From Bacteroidales bacterium (GTDB taxonomy: Bacteria; Bacteroidota; Bacteroidia; Bacteroidales; ML635J-15), in NCBI GenBank assembly GCA_028701945.1, contig JAQVPT010000063.1:1-13290 (forward strand): a stretch of 13,290 nt of DNA. The letters run 5' to 3'. The notes beneath the pieces are model-generated. The model was not told the origin of the DNA and made no database searches. It saw only the letters and a list, made by a program, of their open reading frames with translations. Position 1 is the first letter of the stretch; the number at the start of each line of letters is the position of its first letter. The translations under genes and the position numbers were made by a program. Shown in pieces: positions 1-7,711 of this stretch.

Positions 1-1
1 T

Positions 2-3000
2 GGTAATATTACGCAGATAGAGTATTATAAAACAAACACAGCAGCGGCTCGAACAAAACCGACTAAAGTTTATATGCGTAGTATAACTGGCACAACAATA
101 ACAAGTACGGCTGCATGGAATTCTACAACATATACTGGCGGATTAACAGCTTTATATAATGCAAACACTACTCAAGATAATACTGTAGGTTGGAAAGCCA
201 TACCAGTATCATATAGTTATACTTCGGGTAACTTGTTAGTAATGGTAAATGATACTTACGGAGGCAGTGGTGGCTCTCAGTATATGGCACAAGAAACTGT
301 TTCTAGTTTGCAAACACATAAGCGTCAAGATGGTACGGATCCTGGAGATGCTACTGCAATGATAACCAGTAGTGAGCGAACTACTATCAGAATTACTTAC
401 TCATCAGCCTCCGATCCTTGTAGTGCTGCAACGACAATGCAATGTGGTGTTTCATACACTGCAAATTTATCATCTCCAGGTGGTCAATGGAATAGTTATA
501 ATGGTACTTCCTTTAGTTATCCTGGTACGGAACAAGTTTGGAGTTTTACTGCTCCTACAACTGGGTCTTATACTTTTCATGTTAACGAGGGAACAGCAGA
601 TGCAGATTTCTTTTTTATGTCAGCATGTTCTCCTACTTCAACTAACTTATCATCAGGATATTGGAGTGCTGTGTCTGGCGGAACTTCGCATACTATTTCG
701 CTAACTGCCGGTATAACCTACTACTTAATTGCTGATTTATATTCATCAAGTGCATCAACAACTGTTACAGTAAGTGTAGATTGCCCAGGTGGAGGACCTT
801 TAGGAAACTGCCCCGTTTATTCAAATACAGTGTCTAGTTCTAACGATCATTGTTCAAATCAAATTTATTATTTAGAAGTGCTAAATACAAATTGCGAAGG
901 AGAAATGTCTTTCGACGTAGTAGGAAACTATGGCTCATCGTACGCTAGTGAAATAACATGGAGTGTAACCAGTAATTTAACAACAAATATTCTTGCTTCT
1001 GGAGGGCCTGGCACTAACGGAGCAAATATTTTTACTTCTGTTGGCCCAATTGACGTAAATGTACAAGGTTCTGCTTTTACAATAACGGTATATGATTCTT
1101 ATGGGGATGGATTTGCTTCCGGAGGTTTTATTTCTATTCAACAATCTGGAGTGGATATATCAACACCCATTACTGGAAATTTTGGTGCACAATCGCATTC
1201 TATGTTTATGCCAAATATTGTAATTTCTCCTGCAATCATTAATGTTACTACTCCAAGTGGCAATGTGTCTCAAACAGTTGTAAATTGCAACGACTTTAGA
1301 GTTCCATTAACTATTAATAATTCATTTTTCTGCTCCACATCATCAGTAAACTTGCCATGGGAAATAACTTGTCAAGCTACTGGCACTGTAATTTCTAGTG
1401 GGACACATACTATGACGATATATCCTAATACTCCTTCAGATATTAGTGATATTGTAGAAATTAGTTTTGATGCTGACAATTGCGAGTGGATAACAAATTG
1501 GCAAAACGATTGTGCCCTTAGTGATTTAGGCTCATTATTTGACATTACACCCGATCCAACTGCAGCAGTTGATGCGTGTATTGCTCATTCCCCACAAACT
1601 TTTACTTTGCAATATAATGGTATTAATGGCGGTCTCGCTTGTTGCAATACTGCTGGACCAAGTTTACCAATGAATTATGCAATGTCAACAAGTGCGGCTT
1701 CTGTGGTAAGTAGTCCTTTTGGAGGAACAAACAATTCTGCTTATCTAACAATTCCAGCAAACGCGTCTGGTGGTAATGCGACAGCACTTAATCTTACATT
1801 TAATATGTCAGGATATTGTTTTGTTCATCCAAATTATGATGCAACTGACTTCTGGATTACAATTATGATTGACGGAAGTGTTGTCCACGATGAAATGTTT
1901 TCTGACCCAACAACAAGTGCAAATATTAGTATAAATTTAGCTTATATTCCTGGAGGATATAATCAAAATAGTGTTATTGTAGTCTATGTTTACCCTAATA
2001 CCTTTAGCTCAGGAACGACAAACACTACATTTATTCCAGGTGTAACATGTGGGTCTCTTTACTCTGGGCAATGGACAGCAGGTTCATTTAATTTGTCAGT
2101 TGATGTTACTTTTGACGAATTGGCTCCTTCGCCTATTACATGTCAATATACTGATAATATCAACAAACCTTGCTGCACTGTTTATCCAGTTTTAGATGAT
2201 GCAGATGAAATTTGTTCTGGAGCGTCTTTTGATGTCGCCACTTGGCAAGACTTAGTTAACAATTCAAATACTGGAGCTTGCATTGTTTTTTCAAGTATTG
2301 TGCCTATTGGAGGTTCAGTTGCACCTGATGGCGTTTTCCCTAATGGGATAAATGGAACATTAGGTACAATCGCTCAAACTGTTAGTGCTTATGCATATTG
2401 CGACTCAAATGGAAATGGTTCTGTTGATGCAGGAGACACATACACTGTTCTTAGTACGTATTCTTTAACCATCAATCCGATTTTAACTCCGAACTTTACG
2501 CAACTAGGACCGTATTGTGTTGGAGATACCCCAGAAACATTACCAACAACTTCCTTAAACGGAGTAGAGGGAACTTGGTTACCTGCCACAATAAGTACAG
2601 CAGTTGATGGAACAATATCCTTTACATTTACACCATTAACTGGAAGTTGTGCAATTGCTACTACCATGACAATTACAATTAATCCAAATATAACTCCTGC
2701 ATTTACACCAATTGGACCATATTGTGAAGGTGATATTATTCCAGACTTACCTTTAACTTCGACAAATGGAATAACTGGAATATGGTCGCCTGCAATTAAT
2801 AATTCAACAACAACAACTTATACATTTACACCAACATCAGGAGGTTGTACTACCACTACCACTCAAACAATTGTAGTTGAACCGAATATTACTCCGACTT
2901 TTGCAGCAGTGGGACCTTATCTTATCGGAACATCAATTCCATCTTTACCAACCACTTCGACTAACGGAATAACTGGGACATGGGCGCCTGCAGTAAATAA

Positions 3001-4258
3001 TACAGCAACAACGACTTACACTTTTACACCAACAGCTGGACAATGTGCCACAACAGCTACTCTGACAATTATAATTAATATAGAGATACATCCAGTATTC
3101 AATGCTATTGGACCTTTCTGTTCAGGGGAAATAATTCCGCCATTGCCAATGACTTCCACCAATGGAATTAACGGGACATGGTTACCTGCGATAAACAACA
3201 CAGCCACAACAACTTACACGTTCACACCAGCACCTGGGCAAAATGCTGTTGAGGCTACTATGATTATCACAATAATCCCTACTCCTAATGTAAATGTTGT
3301 TGGTAAAAATCCTCTTTGCAGTGGTGACAGTAACGGTTCTATCATTATAACAATTAATAATGCACCACCTGAATATATAATTAATTGGGGTACGAATTCT
3401 ATAACTATTCCTGGCAGCACTTATACAATTTCTAATTTAACAGGTGGAAATTATTCACTAACAGTTACTTCTAGTAATAATTGTTCGGCAACAAAACAAA
3501 TTGTACTCAGCCAACCTGAAAGACCTCTTAGTGTTACTATTGCCAGTAGAGGAATATCTTGTCATGGCGAGAGTGATGGCTCTTTAAGCTCTAATGTAAT
3601 AGGCGGAACCTCACCATACACTTACTTCTGGCGATCTGGCCAATTTACTTCAACAAGTGCAAATTTTAATAATTTGTCTGCAGGAGAATATAGTTTATTA
3701 GTAACTGATGCAAACGGTTGTACGGCAAATGGAACAGCCACTATCGTTGAACCGACTGGAATTGAACCTACTATCGCTTATGGAAATCCATCTTGCATTG
3801 GAAACAATGACGGTTACATAGAACTTACAGTAGTTGGAGGAGCATCGCCATATTTATATGTTTGGAATAGCGGACAACCGCATGTAAGTTATTTACACGG
3901 GCTCAAAGAAGGGACATATATTGTTACAATCACTGATGCAAATCAATGTGTCTATGAACTTAACCCTATTGTCCTCAAAGACATTAAAGTGGATTGCATT
4001 ACAATTCCTAGTGCTTTTACTCCTAATGGCGACAATGTTAATGATACGTGGGTTATTGGTAATATTGACATGTTTCCTGGTGCAAATAGTTATGTGTTTA
4101 ATAGATGGGGACAACCATTATACCATGCAACTGGATTGGATGATCCATGGGACGGAACCTATAATGGAAAGTTTGTTCCATCAGGGACTTATCTATATGT
4201 GATTAATTTATTCAATGGAACTGAGCCATATACAGGTACTGTAAGTGTGGTTTACTAA
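2..4258 (+). CDS. Giant secreted adhesin-like protein with T9SS type-B sorting domain (5' partial)
   Basis: The reading frame is open from base 2 with no stop, so the gene starts upstream and the ATG at 74 is only an internal methionine. About 1,418 codons are visible. Numbering from the Met at 74: residues 1-110 are the end of a beta-sandwich module; about 115-236 resemble a pre-peptidase C-terminal-like beta-sandwich with paired cysteines; about 262-360 contain a DSYGDGF motif common in Bacteroidota surface proteins. D777, N779, N781, S783, D785 and D788 fit the 1-3-5-7-9-12 pattern of an EF-hand/dockerin calcium loop. Residues about 801-1067 are four Ig-like repeats and about 1068-1304 three SprB-like repeats. 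Residues 1309-1394 (IPSAFTPNGDNVNDTW, then NRWG, WDG, PSGTYLY) are the gliding-motility-associated C-terminal domain (CHU_C, type B). In known proteins this domain directs type IX secretion and surface attachment. Ser/Thr/Asn-rich composition fits an exported adhesin. The ligand is unknown. Confidence 0.93.
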   Translation, partial: GNITQIEYYKTNTAAARTKPTKVYMRSITGTTITSTAAWNSTTYTGGLTALYNANTTQDNTVGWKAIPVSYSYTSGNLLVMVNDTYGGSGGSQYMAQETVSSLQTHKRQDGTDPGDATAMITSSERTTIRITYSSASDPCSAATTMQCGVSYTANLSSPGGQWNSYNGTSFSYPGTEQVWSFTAPTTGSYTFHVNEGTADADFFFMSACSPTSTNLSSGYWSAVSGGTSHTISLTAGITYYLIADLYSSSASTTVTVSVDCPGGGPLGNCPVYSNTVSSSNDHCSNQIYYLEVLNTNCEGEMSFDVVGNYGSSYASEITWSVTSNLTTNILASGGPGTNGANIFTSVGPIDVNVQGSAFTITVYDSYGDGFASGGFISIQQSGVDISTPITGNFGAQSHSMFMPNIVISPAIINVTTPSGNVSQTVVNCNDFRVPLTINNSFFCSTSSVNLPWEITCQATGTVISSGTHTMTIYPNTPSDISDIVEISFDADNCEWITNWQNDCALSDLGSLFDITPDPTAAVDACIAHSPQTFTLQYNGINGGLACCNTAGPSLPMNYAMSTSAASVVSSPFGGTNNSAYLTIPANASGGNATALNLTFNMSGYCFVHPNYDATDFWITIMIDGSVVHDEMFSDPTTSANISINLAYIPGGYNQNSVIVVYVYPNTFSSGTTNTTFIPGVTCGSLYSGQWTAGSFNLSVDVTFDELAPSPITCQYTDNINKPCCTVYPVLDDADEICSGASFDVATWQDLVNNSNTGACIVFSSIVPIGGSVAPDGVFPNGINGTLGTIAQTVSAYAYCDSNGNGSVDAGDTYTVLSTYSLTINPILTPNFTQLGPYCVGDTPETLPTTSLNGVEGTWLPATISTAVDGTISFTFTPLTGSCAIATTMTITINPNITPAFTPIGPYCEGDIIPDLPLTSTNGITGIWSPAINNSTTTTYTFTPTSGGCTTTTTQTIVVEPNITPTFAAVGPYLIGTSIPSLPTTSTNGITGTWAPAVNNTATTTYTFTPTAGQCATTATLTIIINIEIHPVFNAIGPFCSGEIIPPLPMTSTNGINGTWLPAINNTATTTYTFTPAPGQNAVEATMIITIIPTPNVNVVGKNPLCSGDSNGSIIITINNAPPEYIINWGTNSITIPGSTYTISNLTGGNYSLTVTSSNNCSATKQIVLSQPERPLSVTIASRGISCHGESDGSLSSNVIGGTSPYTYFWRSGQFTSTSANFNNLSAGEYSLLVTDANGCTANGTATIVEPTGIEPTIAYGNPSCIGNNDGYIELTVVGGASPYLYVWNSGQPHVSYLHGLKEGTYIVTITDANQCVYELNPIVLKDIKVDCITIPSAFTPNGDNVNDTWVIGNIDMFPGANSYVFNRWGQPLYHATGLDDPWDGTYNGKFVPSGTYLYVINLFNGTEPYTGTVSVVY
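2474..3274 (+). repeat. Four tandem Ig-like repeats within the adhesin
   Basis: Four in-frame repeats start at about 2474, 2681, 2879 and 3077; the last three are spaced exactly 198 bp (66 codons). Each follows the pattern PxFxxIGPYC-x-G, LPxTSxNGI-x-G-x-W-x-PA, TTTYTFTP and a closing beta-strand rich in T and I. Similar Ig-like modules are common in large secreted Bacteroidota proteins. Copies one and two have both cysteines. Copy three keeps only the second (residue 991) and copy four only the first (residue 1016). The copies differ at many synonymous positions, so the duplication is not recent. Confidence 0.85.
3275..3985 (+). repeat. Three SprB-like repeats within the adhesin
   Basis: Three successive modules of about 75-85 residues begin near 3275, 3527 and 3761. 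Each has a C-x-G-x2-(D/N)-G motif near its start (CSGDSNG, CHGESDG, CIGNNDG), then in the last two GG-(T/A)-SPY-x-Y-x-W, then (L/T)-x-x-G-x-Y and a closing T-(D/S)-x-N-x-C. This matches the SprB repeat family of the Flavobacterium gliding adhesin, which usually lies just before a T9SS C-terminal domain, as here. The first copy lacks the GGxSPY segment and is the most divergent. Confidence 0.8.
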
Positions 4259-4286
4259 GGGGATAAAATTTACAAATTGAGTTTTT

Positions 4287-4322
4287 AAAATAGCATGATG
4301 ATTAAGTTTGTCATGATTTTTT
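4287..4322. terminator. Weak terminator between convergent genes
   Basis: The short inverted repeat CATGA (4294-4298) / TCATG (4311-4315), with a 12-base loop, is followed by six T on the plus strand (4317-4322) and preceded by an A run. It could therefore act in both directions. It lies 35 bases after the adhesin stop and 48 bases beyond the nuclease stop, where terminators for both convergent genes are expected. The core stem is only 5 bp, so the call is tentative. Confidence 0.4.
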
Positions 4323-4370
4323 AAGCACATATTATATCGGCATTACTTACCTAAAATACACCCCTCTCAA

Positions 4371-5624
4371 CTATTCTATTATTCTTATTTTTCTCTCGTT
4401 TTCAGGGTAAATAGAAGGAGTCCCTTGATAATCTTTAACTTTTCCTTTAATGCAAACTTGTTTATTCAGCAAAAAAACTGCAGGATCATAACTAAAATTA
4501 ACAACATTGGATTTCCAGATAGTAGCACTAAATATTTGGTTTGGAAAAGATTTATCAATGTTGATAAAAATGTGGCCATTTCTCGACTTATGTGTACTGA
4601 CAACTGTTCCACAAATGCTTACATCTTTTGGATAATCATAAAATTGTCTAGCTTGCAATGTGCTGTAACTATTTCGCGGAAGGTCATCGGGATTCATTGG
4701 AGTTGCATCATTTTTTGCTTTTCCGCTTCGCCACGTGGAAATATCTACAGTCGATTCAATTTTATTTTCTTGCTCCTGTGTTAAATTTGGATAGAAATTT
4801 ATACCTGTCAATGCCTCTATTGAATCAATACTTACAACATAGGTTTCCAGTATATCATAAGTCTTTTTTTGCGGAATTAAAAACGCTATCCCTTGTTCAT
4901 TCTCAAAGTCCACTGCAATTTTATAATGCCACTCAGGAATTGACATATTGTTTACACTTCGGTTTTGTTTTGGTAAATCGTCTTTTAGAACAGGTGCCGT
5001 AACTATGTAAATATCCTTGTTTGGATTATTATAAATGTATGCTCTTAAAAAGCTTTCGAGGTCTGCCCAAATTTCACGGTTAAAATCAGGTAGTTGAGGA
5101 GTCATATTCGAGTAATAATAAGATTCAGATAGTGCTTTTCCCGACCACCTAAAGTCTGCCGAAGGAGCCAAATGTCCACGGTCATAACCGAATCCTTCAT
5201 ATTTATAATTTCCGTCCTCCTGTTTTTCTTTCAAAAAGTAATCTGCTTCTTGCGATGAACCAGTAAGTATAAGGCTATCTTCTCTAAAATCGTTTGTTCG
5301 GGAAACATTTCCATTTACAATTTCATGGCTTAAAATATGAGCTACCCATTTCGCCATTTCATGTTCTTCGTTATAGACAAGACAATATGCTGAATGACAA
5401 ACTAATTTTTCCGATTCAAGCAATTCAGGAATACCTTTATCCAACAAGTTTGATTTAAGATTATTGAGTTTAATCGTTTCTACTAAATCGAGTAAACTAT
5501 CTCGCCTGGTATCTATTTGTTCTATCTCAGCTAATATTTTATTCAGACTATCTTGATTAGCTTGAGAAAATATCTCGCCGAAAGAAAATGATACCAATAA
5601 TATAAATAAAACTATTTGTTTCAT
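4371..5624 (-). CDS. Secreted DNA/RNA non-specific endonuclease with C-terminal OB-like domain
   Basis: Start chosen at the ATG at 5624 (417 residues): it gives a clean signal peptide (KQIVLFILLVSF, cleavage near residue 21). The upstream in-frame ATG at 5693 would overlap the preceding gene and read through a hairpin. A helical, possibly coiled-coil stretch covers about 23-61. The nuclease domain covers about 75-300 and has the family's DRGH motif (148-151). By alignment to Serratia nuclease, H151 is the general base, N182 the magnesium ligand, and N173 and E190 the other active-site residues, all at family spacing (NMTPQ, then FNREIW). This predicts a Mg-dependent enzyme cutting DNA and RNA without sequence specificity, in the periplasm or outside the cell. 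Residues about 320-417 (CGTVVSTHKS, IFINIDKSFP, VCIKGKVKDYQG) look like an OB-fold nucleic-acid-binding domain, an addition to the basic family. It is the last gene of the receptor operon. Confidence 0.9.
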   Translation of the reverse strand: MKQIVLFILLVSFSFGEIFSQANQDSLNKILAEIEQIDTRRDSLLDLVETIKLNNLKSNLLDKGIPELLESEKLVCHSAYCLVYNEEHEMAKWVAHILSHEIVNGNVSRTNDFREDSLILTGSSQEADYFLKEKQEDGNYKYEGFGYDRGHLAPSADFRWSGKALSESYYYSNMTPQLPDFNREIWADLESFLRAYIYNNPNKDIYIVTAPVLKDDLPKQNRSVNNMSIPEWHYKIAVDFENEQGIAFLIPQKKTYDILETYVVSIDSIEALTGINFYPNLTQEQENKIESTVDISTWRSGKAKNDATPMNPDDLPRNSYSTLQARQFYDYPKDVSICGTVVSTHKSRNGHIFINIDKSFPNQIFSATIWKSNVVNFSYDPAVFLLNKQVCIKGKVKDYQGTPSIYPENERKIRIIE

Positions 5625-5629
5625 AATAT

Positions 5630-5657
5630 AAAAAAAAGAGTGAATAATATCACTCTT
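5630..5657 (-). terminator. Intra-operon hairpin followed by a T run
   Basis: Read on the minus strand, AAGAGTGA (5657-5650) pairs perfectly with TCACTCTT over a 6-base loop (TATTAT), and the T run continues to 5630. This is the layout of an intrinsic terminator with an 8-bp stem. It lies in the 43-base gap between the DUF5689 lipoprotein stop and the nuclease start, so it may lower nuclease transcription relative to the upstream genes or protect the 3' end of a processed upstream mRNA. Whether it acts cannot be told from sequence. Confidence 0.6.
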
Positions 5658-5667
5658 AGTAGTTGTT

Positions 5668-6900
5668 TTATTCACTGTAAATAAGGATATCATCTAACAT
5701 ATATTGCCCACTTTGTCCAGTTTCAGTTACATATTTAAAGGCGATACGTACTTGCCCATTATATTCAGACAAATCAATCATTCCTGAGTGTGTCCAATTC
5801 CCAAAGGAGCTTGACGTTGCAGTCGCAATATTAGCAGGAAGTTCTGTCCAAGTCGCGTTTTCAGCATTCCCCTCGCCATCATAATCATTTGATATGAAGG
5901 CCTTTAGGCTCGCACCAGTAAGGTTTCCTGCTCTTGTCCTAAATTCTAATACTCCTTTATTAATTTCAAGTTGTGGGAGAATTAACCATGTTGAGTTTTC
6001 TTGACCGTCGCCAATTATTCTTACAGATGAATTAGTCGTACCGACATATCCCATCCATGATAAAGAACCTATCTCCATATAGTTTTCCCAGTCTTCCAAA
6101 TCAACAGGAACTCCATTCTCAATTTCGTCAAAATTTACAGTAATAATTGCATCTCTAAATTTCACTTCGCTGGTGCTACGAATTAACAGTTGCCAATCAT
6201 CATCATGTTTTCCAAGAATACCTATAACCGAACCTTTACCTGTAGGGATTTTATTTCCCGCAAAACTAGCATATCCACTTGTACGAACGAAAACTCTTTG
6301 TCCTAATTCATCCTCTAAAGTTCTATTTTCTGTAATAAGATCTTCTTTATTTGCATAAGTTTTACCTAAATCCTCTTCGATAAAATGCATATCTTCCAAT
6401 TTAATCAATTTAGCGAGATACTGTCCTGTGTTTATTTGGTCGATAGTAACAAGCTCGGGTGTTTTATGCTTAAGTGTTGATACTTTAACAATATTATTGT
6501 CAACGTGCACCGAGTCAAGCTGCATCATACCACGGTAATCCATGAGAGTCAAACCTTTAAGATATATTCTTACAGAGTCGCCCTCATATAAACCACCTGA
6601 CGACATTAGATGCAGATTAATAGCACGAGTACCATCTTGTACATAAGCTGCTTTATAAATGTTTCCTGATTTGTCGTCCATTGTAATAACAGCATAAACA
6701 GAGAAATCATCCACAAATTTATAACTAGTTGAAGCTACGCTATCACTCATGAATATGCTATATAAATCTTGTATAGTAAGAACTACCCCTATAGGAATCT
6801 CTTTTATTGGTGGCTCATCAAATTCGTCGTGGATACAACTACTTAAAACAAGAACTAAACTTGCTAGGATTAAACCGATATTTATAAATGTTTTTTTCAC
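5668..6900 (-). CDS. DUF5689 lipoprotein with C-terminal choice-of-anchor-J-like domain
   Basis: 410 residues from a GTG start at 6900. No better-placed ATG exists, and the signal follows at once: KK, a hydrophobic stretch, then lipobox LSSC with the lipidated Cys at 22. The acidic stretch after the Cys (IHDEFDE) resembles Bacteroidota signals for lipoprotein export to the cell surface. Residues about 39-248 form a DUF5689-type domain clearly paralogous to the neighbouring lipoprotein: VLTIQDLY, then ITMDDKSGNIYKAAYVQD, then WQLLIRS. Residues about 255-410 form a beta-sandwich of the choice-of-anchor-J/DUF5017-like kind (STWLILPQLE, NATWTELPA, IAFKYVTETGQSGQYMLDDI). The molecular function is not established. 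Its place between the receptor and the nuclease suggests a surface binding or scaffolding partner. Confidence 0.82.
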   Translation of the reverse strand: MKKTFINIGLILASLVLVLSSCIHDEFDEPPIKEIPIGVVLTIQDLYSIFMSDSVASTSYKFVDDFSVYAVITMDDKSGNIYKAAYVQDGTRAINLHLMSSGGLYEGDSVRIYLKGLTLMDYRGMMQLDSVHVDNNIVKVSTLKHKTPELVTIDQINTGQYLAKLIKLEDMHFIEEDLGKTYANKEDLITENRTLEDELGQRVFVRTSGYASFAGNKIPTGKGSVIGILGKHDDDWQLLIRSTSEVKFRDAIITVNFDEIENGVPVDLEDWENYMEIGSLSWMGYVGTTNSSVRIIGDGQENSTWLILPQLEINKGVLEFRTRAGNLTGASLKAFISNDYDGEGNAENATWTELPANIATATSSSFGNWTHSGMIDLSEYNGQVRIAFKYVTETGQSGQYMLDDILIYSE

Positions 6901-6934
6901 AATATATATATTTTATAATTTTTTATAATTTTGA

Positions 6935-7693
6935 TTAAAATCTAGGTTCATTCATATCTACTTCGTCTATTGATCTTACCAATAATTGCCAGCCCGAACT
7001 ATGAAGTGTAACTATTGCGACCATTTTACCACTTCCCTGCGGAACAGTATCTTTTGCAAAATCAGCATACTTACTTGTCCTAACTACTATTGTTTTTGTA
7101 CTATCTTCAACAAGCCTATTGTCTGCTGTAAAAGTAACATTACCAAAATATGTTTCATTTAGTTCACTGTTTGCGAATTGAATTCCTTGAACCTCTACTA
7201 GTTTACACTTATAATTTCCGGTCTCAATATCTGCAATTGTTACCTGCTCAGGTATTATTGGATTATTTGCATGTTGAACAACAATACTTTTATTAGTGTT
7301 TAAAACACTATCAAATACAAGTTCTAATTTTCCACTATAATCAACAACCCTGGCTCTATTCAGATTAATTCTGACATATTGGCCAACTTTAAATGATTCA
7401 GCATAGCTAAGTCTATATATGTTAATACCTCCTGAGGCATCTTCCACATAAGCTTCTTTGTAAATATTGCCTTCATAATCGTCCATTGTAACAGTTGCAT
7501 ACAGCATGTAGTCATCTTTAAACATATATTCAAAACTACTGTCAGCTTTAATTTTATAGATATCCGCAATTGTAAGAACTTTGCTTTGATCTACAGTGGC
7601 TATTGGCGGTGTGTCAAGTTCCTCATCACAGCTTGTCATAAAAAAAGGAGTAATTAAAACTGCTGCTATAAATAATATATATATTCTTTTCAT
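6935..7693 (-). CDS. DUF5689 lipoprotein, single domain
   Basis: 252 residues from an ATG. A lipoprotein signal peptide ends in MTSC with the Cys at 22, followed by acidic DEELDTPP, again suggesting surface display. The rest (about 38-248) is one DUF5689-type domain collinear with the N-terminal part of the next gene: VLTIADIY, VTMDDYEGNIYKEAYVED, VTIADIETGNYKCKLVE, VVRTSKYADFA, WQLLVRS. It starts 18 bases after the receptor stop and ends 34 bases before the next lipoprotein, so all three are probably co-transcribed. It occupies the position that SusD-type lipoproteins take beside SusC-type receptors but shows no SusD features. Function unknown; an accessory substrate-binding lipoprotein is the best guess. 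Confidence 0.8.
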   Translation of the reverse strand: MKRIYILFIAAVLITPFFMTSCDEELDTPPIATVDQSKVLTIADIYKIKADSSFEYMFKDDYMLYATVTMDDYEGNIYKEAYVEDASGGINIYRLSYAESFKVGQYVRINLNRARVVDYSGKLELVFDSVLNTNKSIVVQHANNPIIPEQVTIADIETGNYKCKLVEVQGIQFANSELNETYFGNVTFTADNRLVEDSTKTIVVRTSKYADFAKDTVPQGSGKMVAIVTLHSSGWQLLVRSIDEVDMNEPRF

Positions 7694-7711
7694 TTTCGTT
7701 TTGTTTTATAA

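Noticed and set aside
74..76. ATG at 74 as start of the adhesin gene
   Set aside because: The frame stays open to base 2 and reads as the same kind of beta-rich sequence, so the gene begins upstream of the window.
2389..4202. Several open frames of 60-95 codons antisense to or out of frame with the adhesin repeats
   Set aside because: They are mirror frames of repetitive Thr/Asn-rich coding sequence and show no domain or start signal.
4425..5002. Plus-strand open frames opposite the nuclease gene
   Set aside because: They are shadows of the nuclease; composition is Cys/Phe-rich without motifs, and the minus-strand frame has clear catalytic motifs.
5625..5693. Longer nuclease starting at ATG 5693
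   Set aside because: It would overlap the preceding lipoprotein gene, cross a terminator-like hairpin and bury the signal peptide 23 residues inside.
6935..7693. SusD-type lipoprotein
   Set aside because: It is half the usual length and shows DUF5689-like rather than TPR-like helical sequence.
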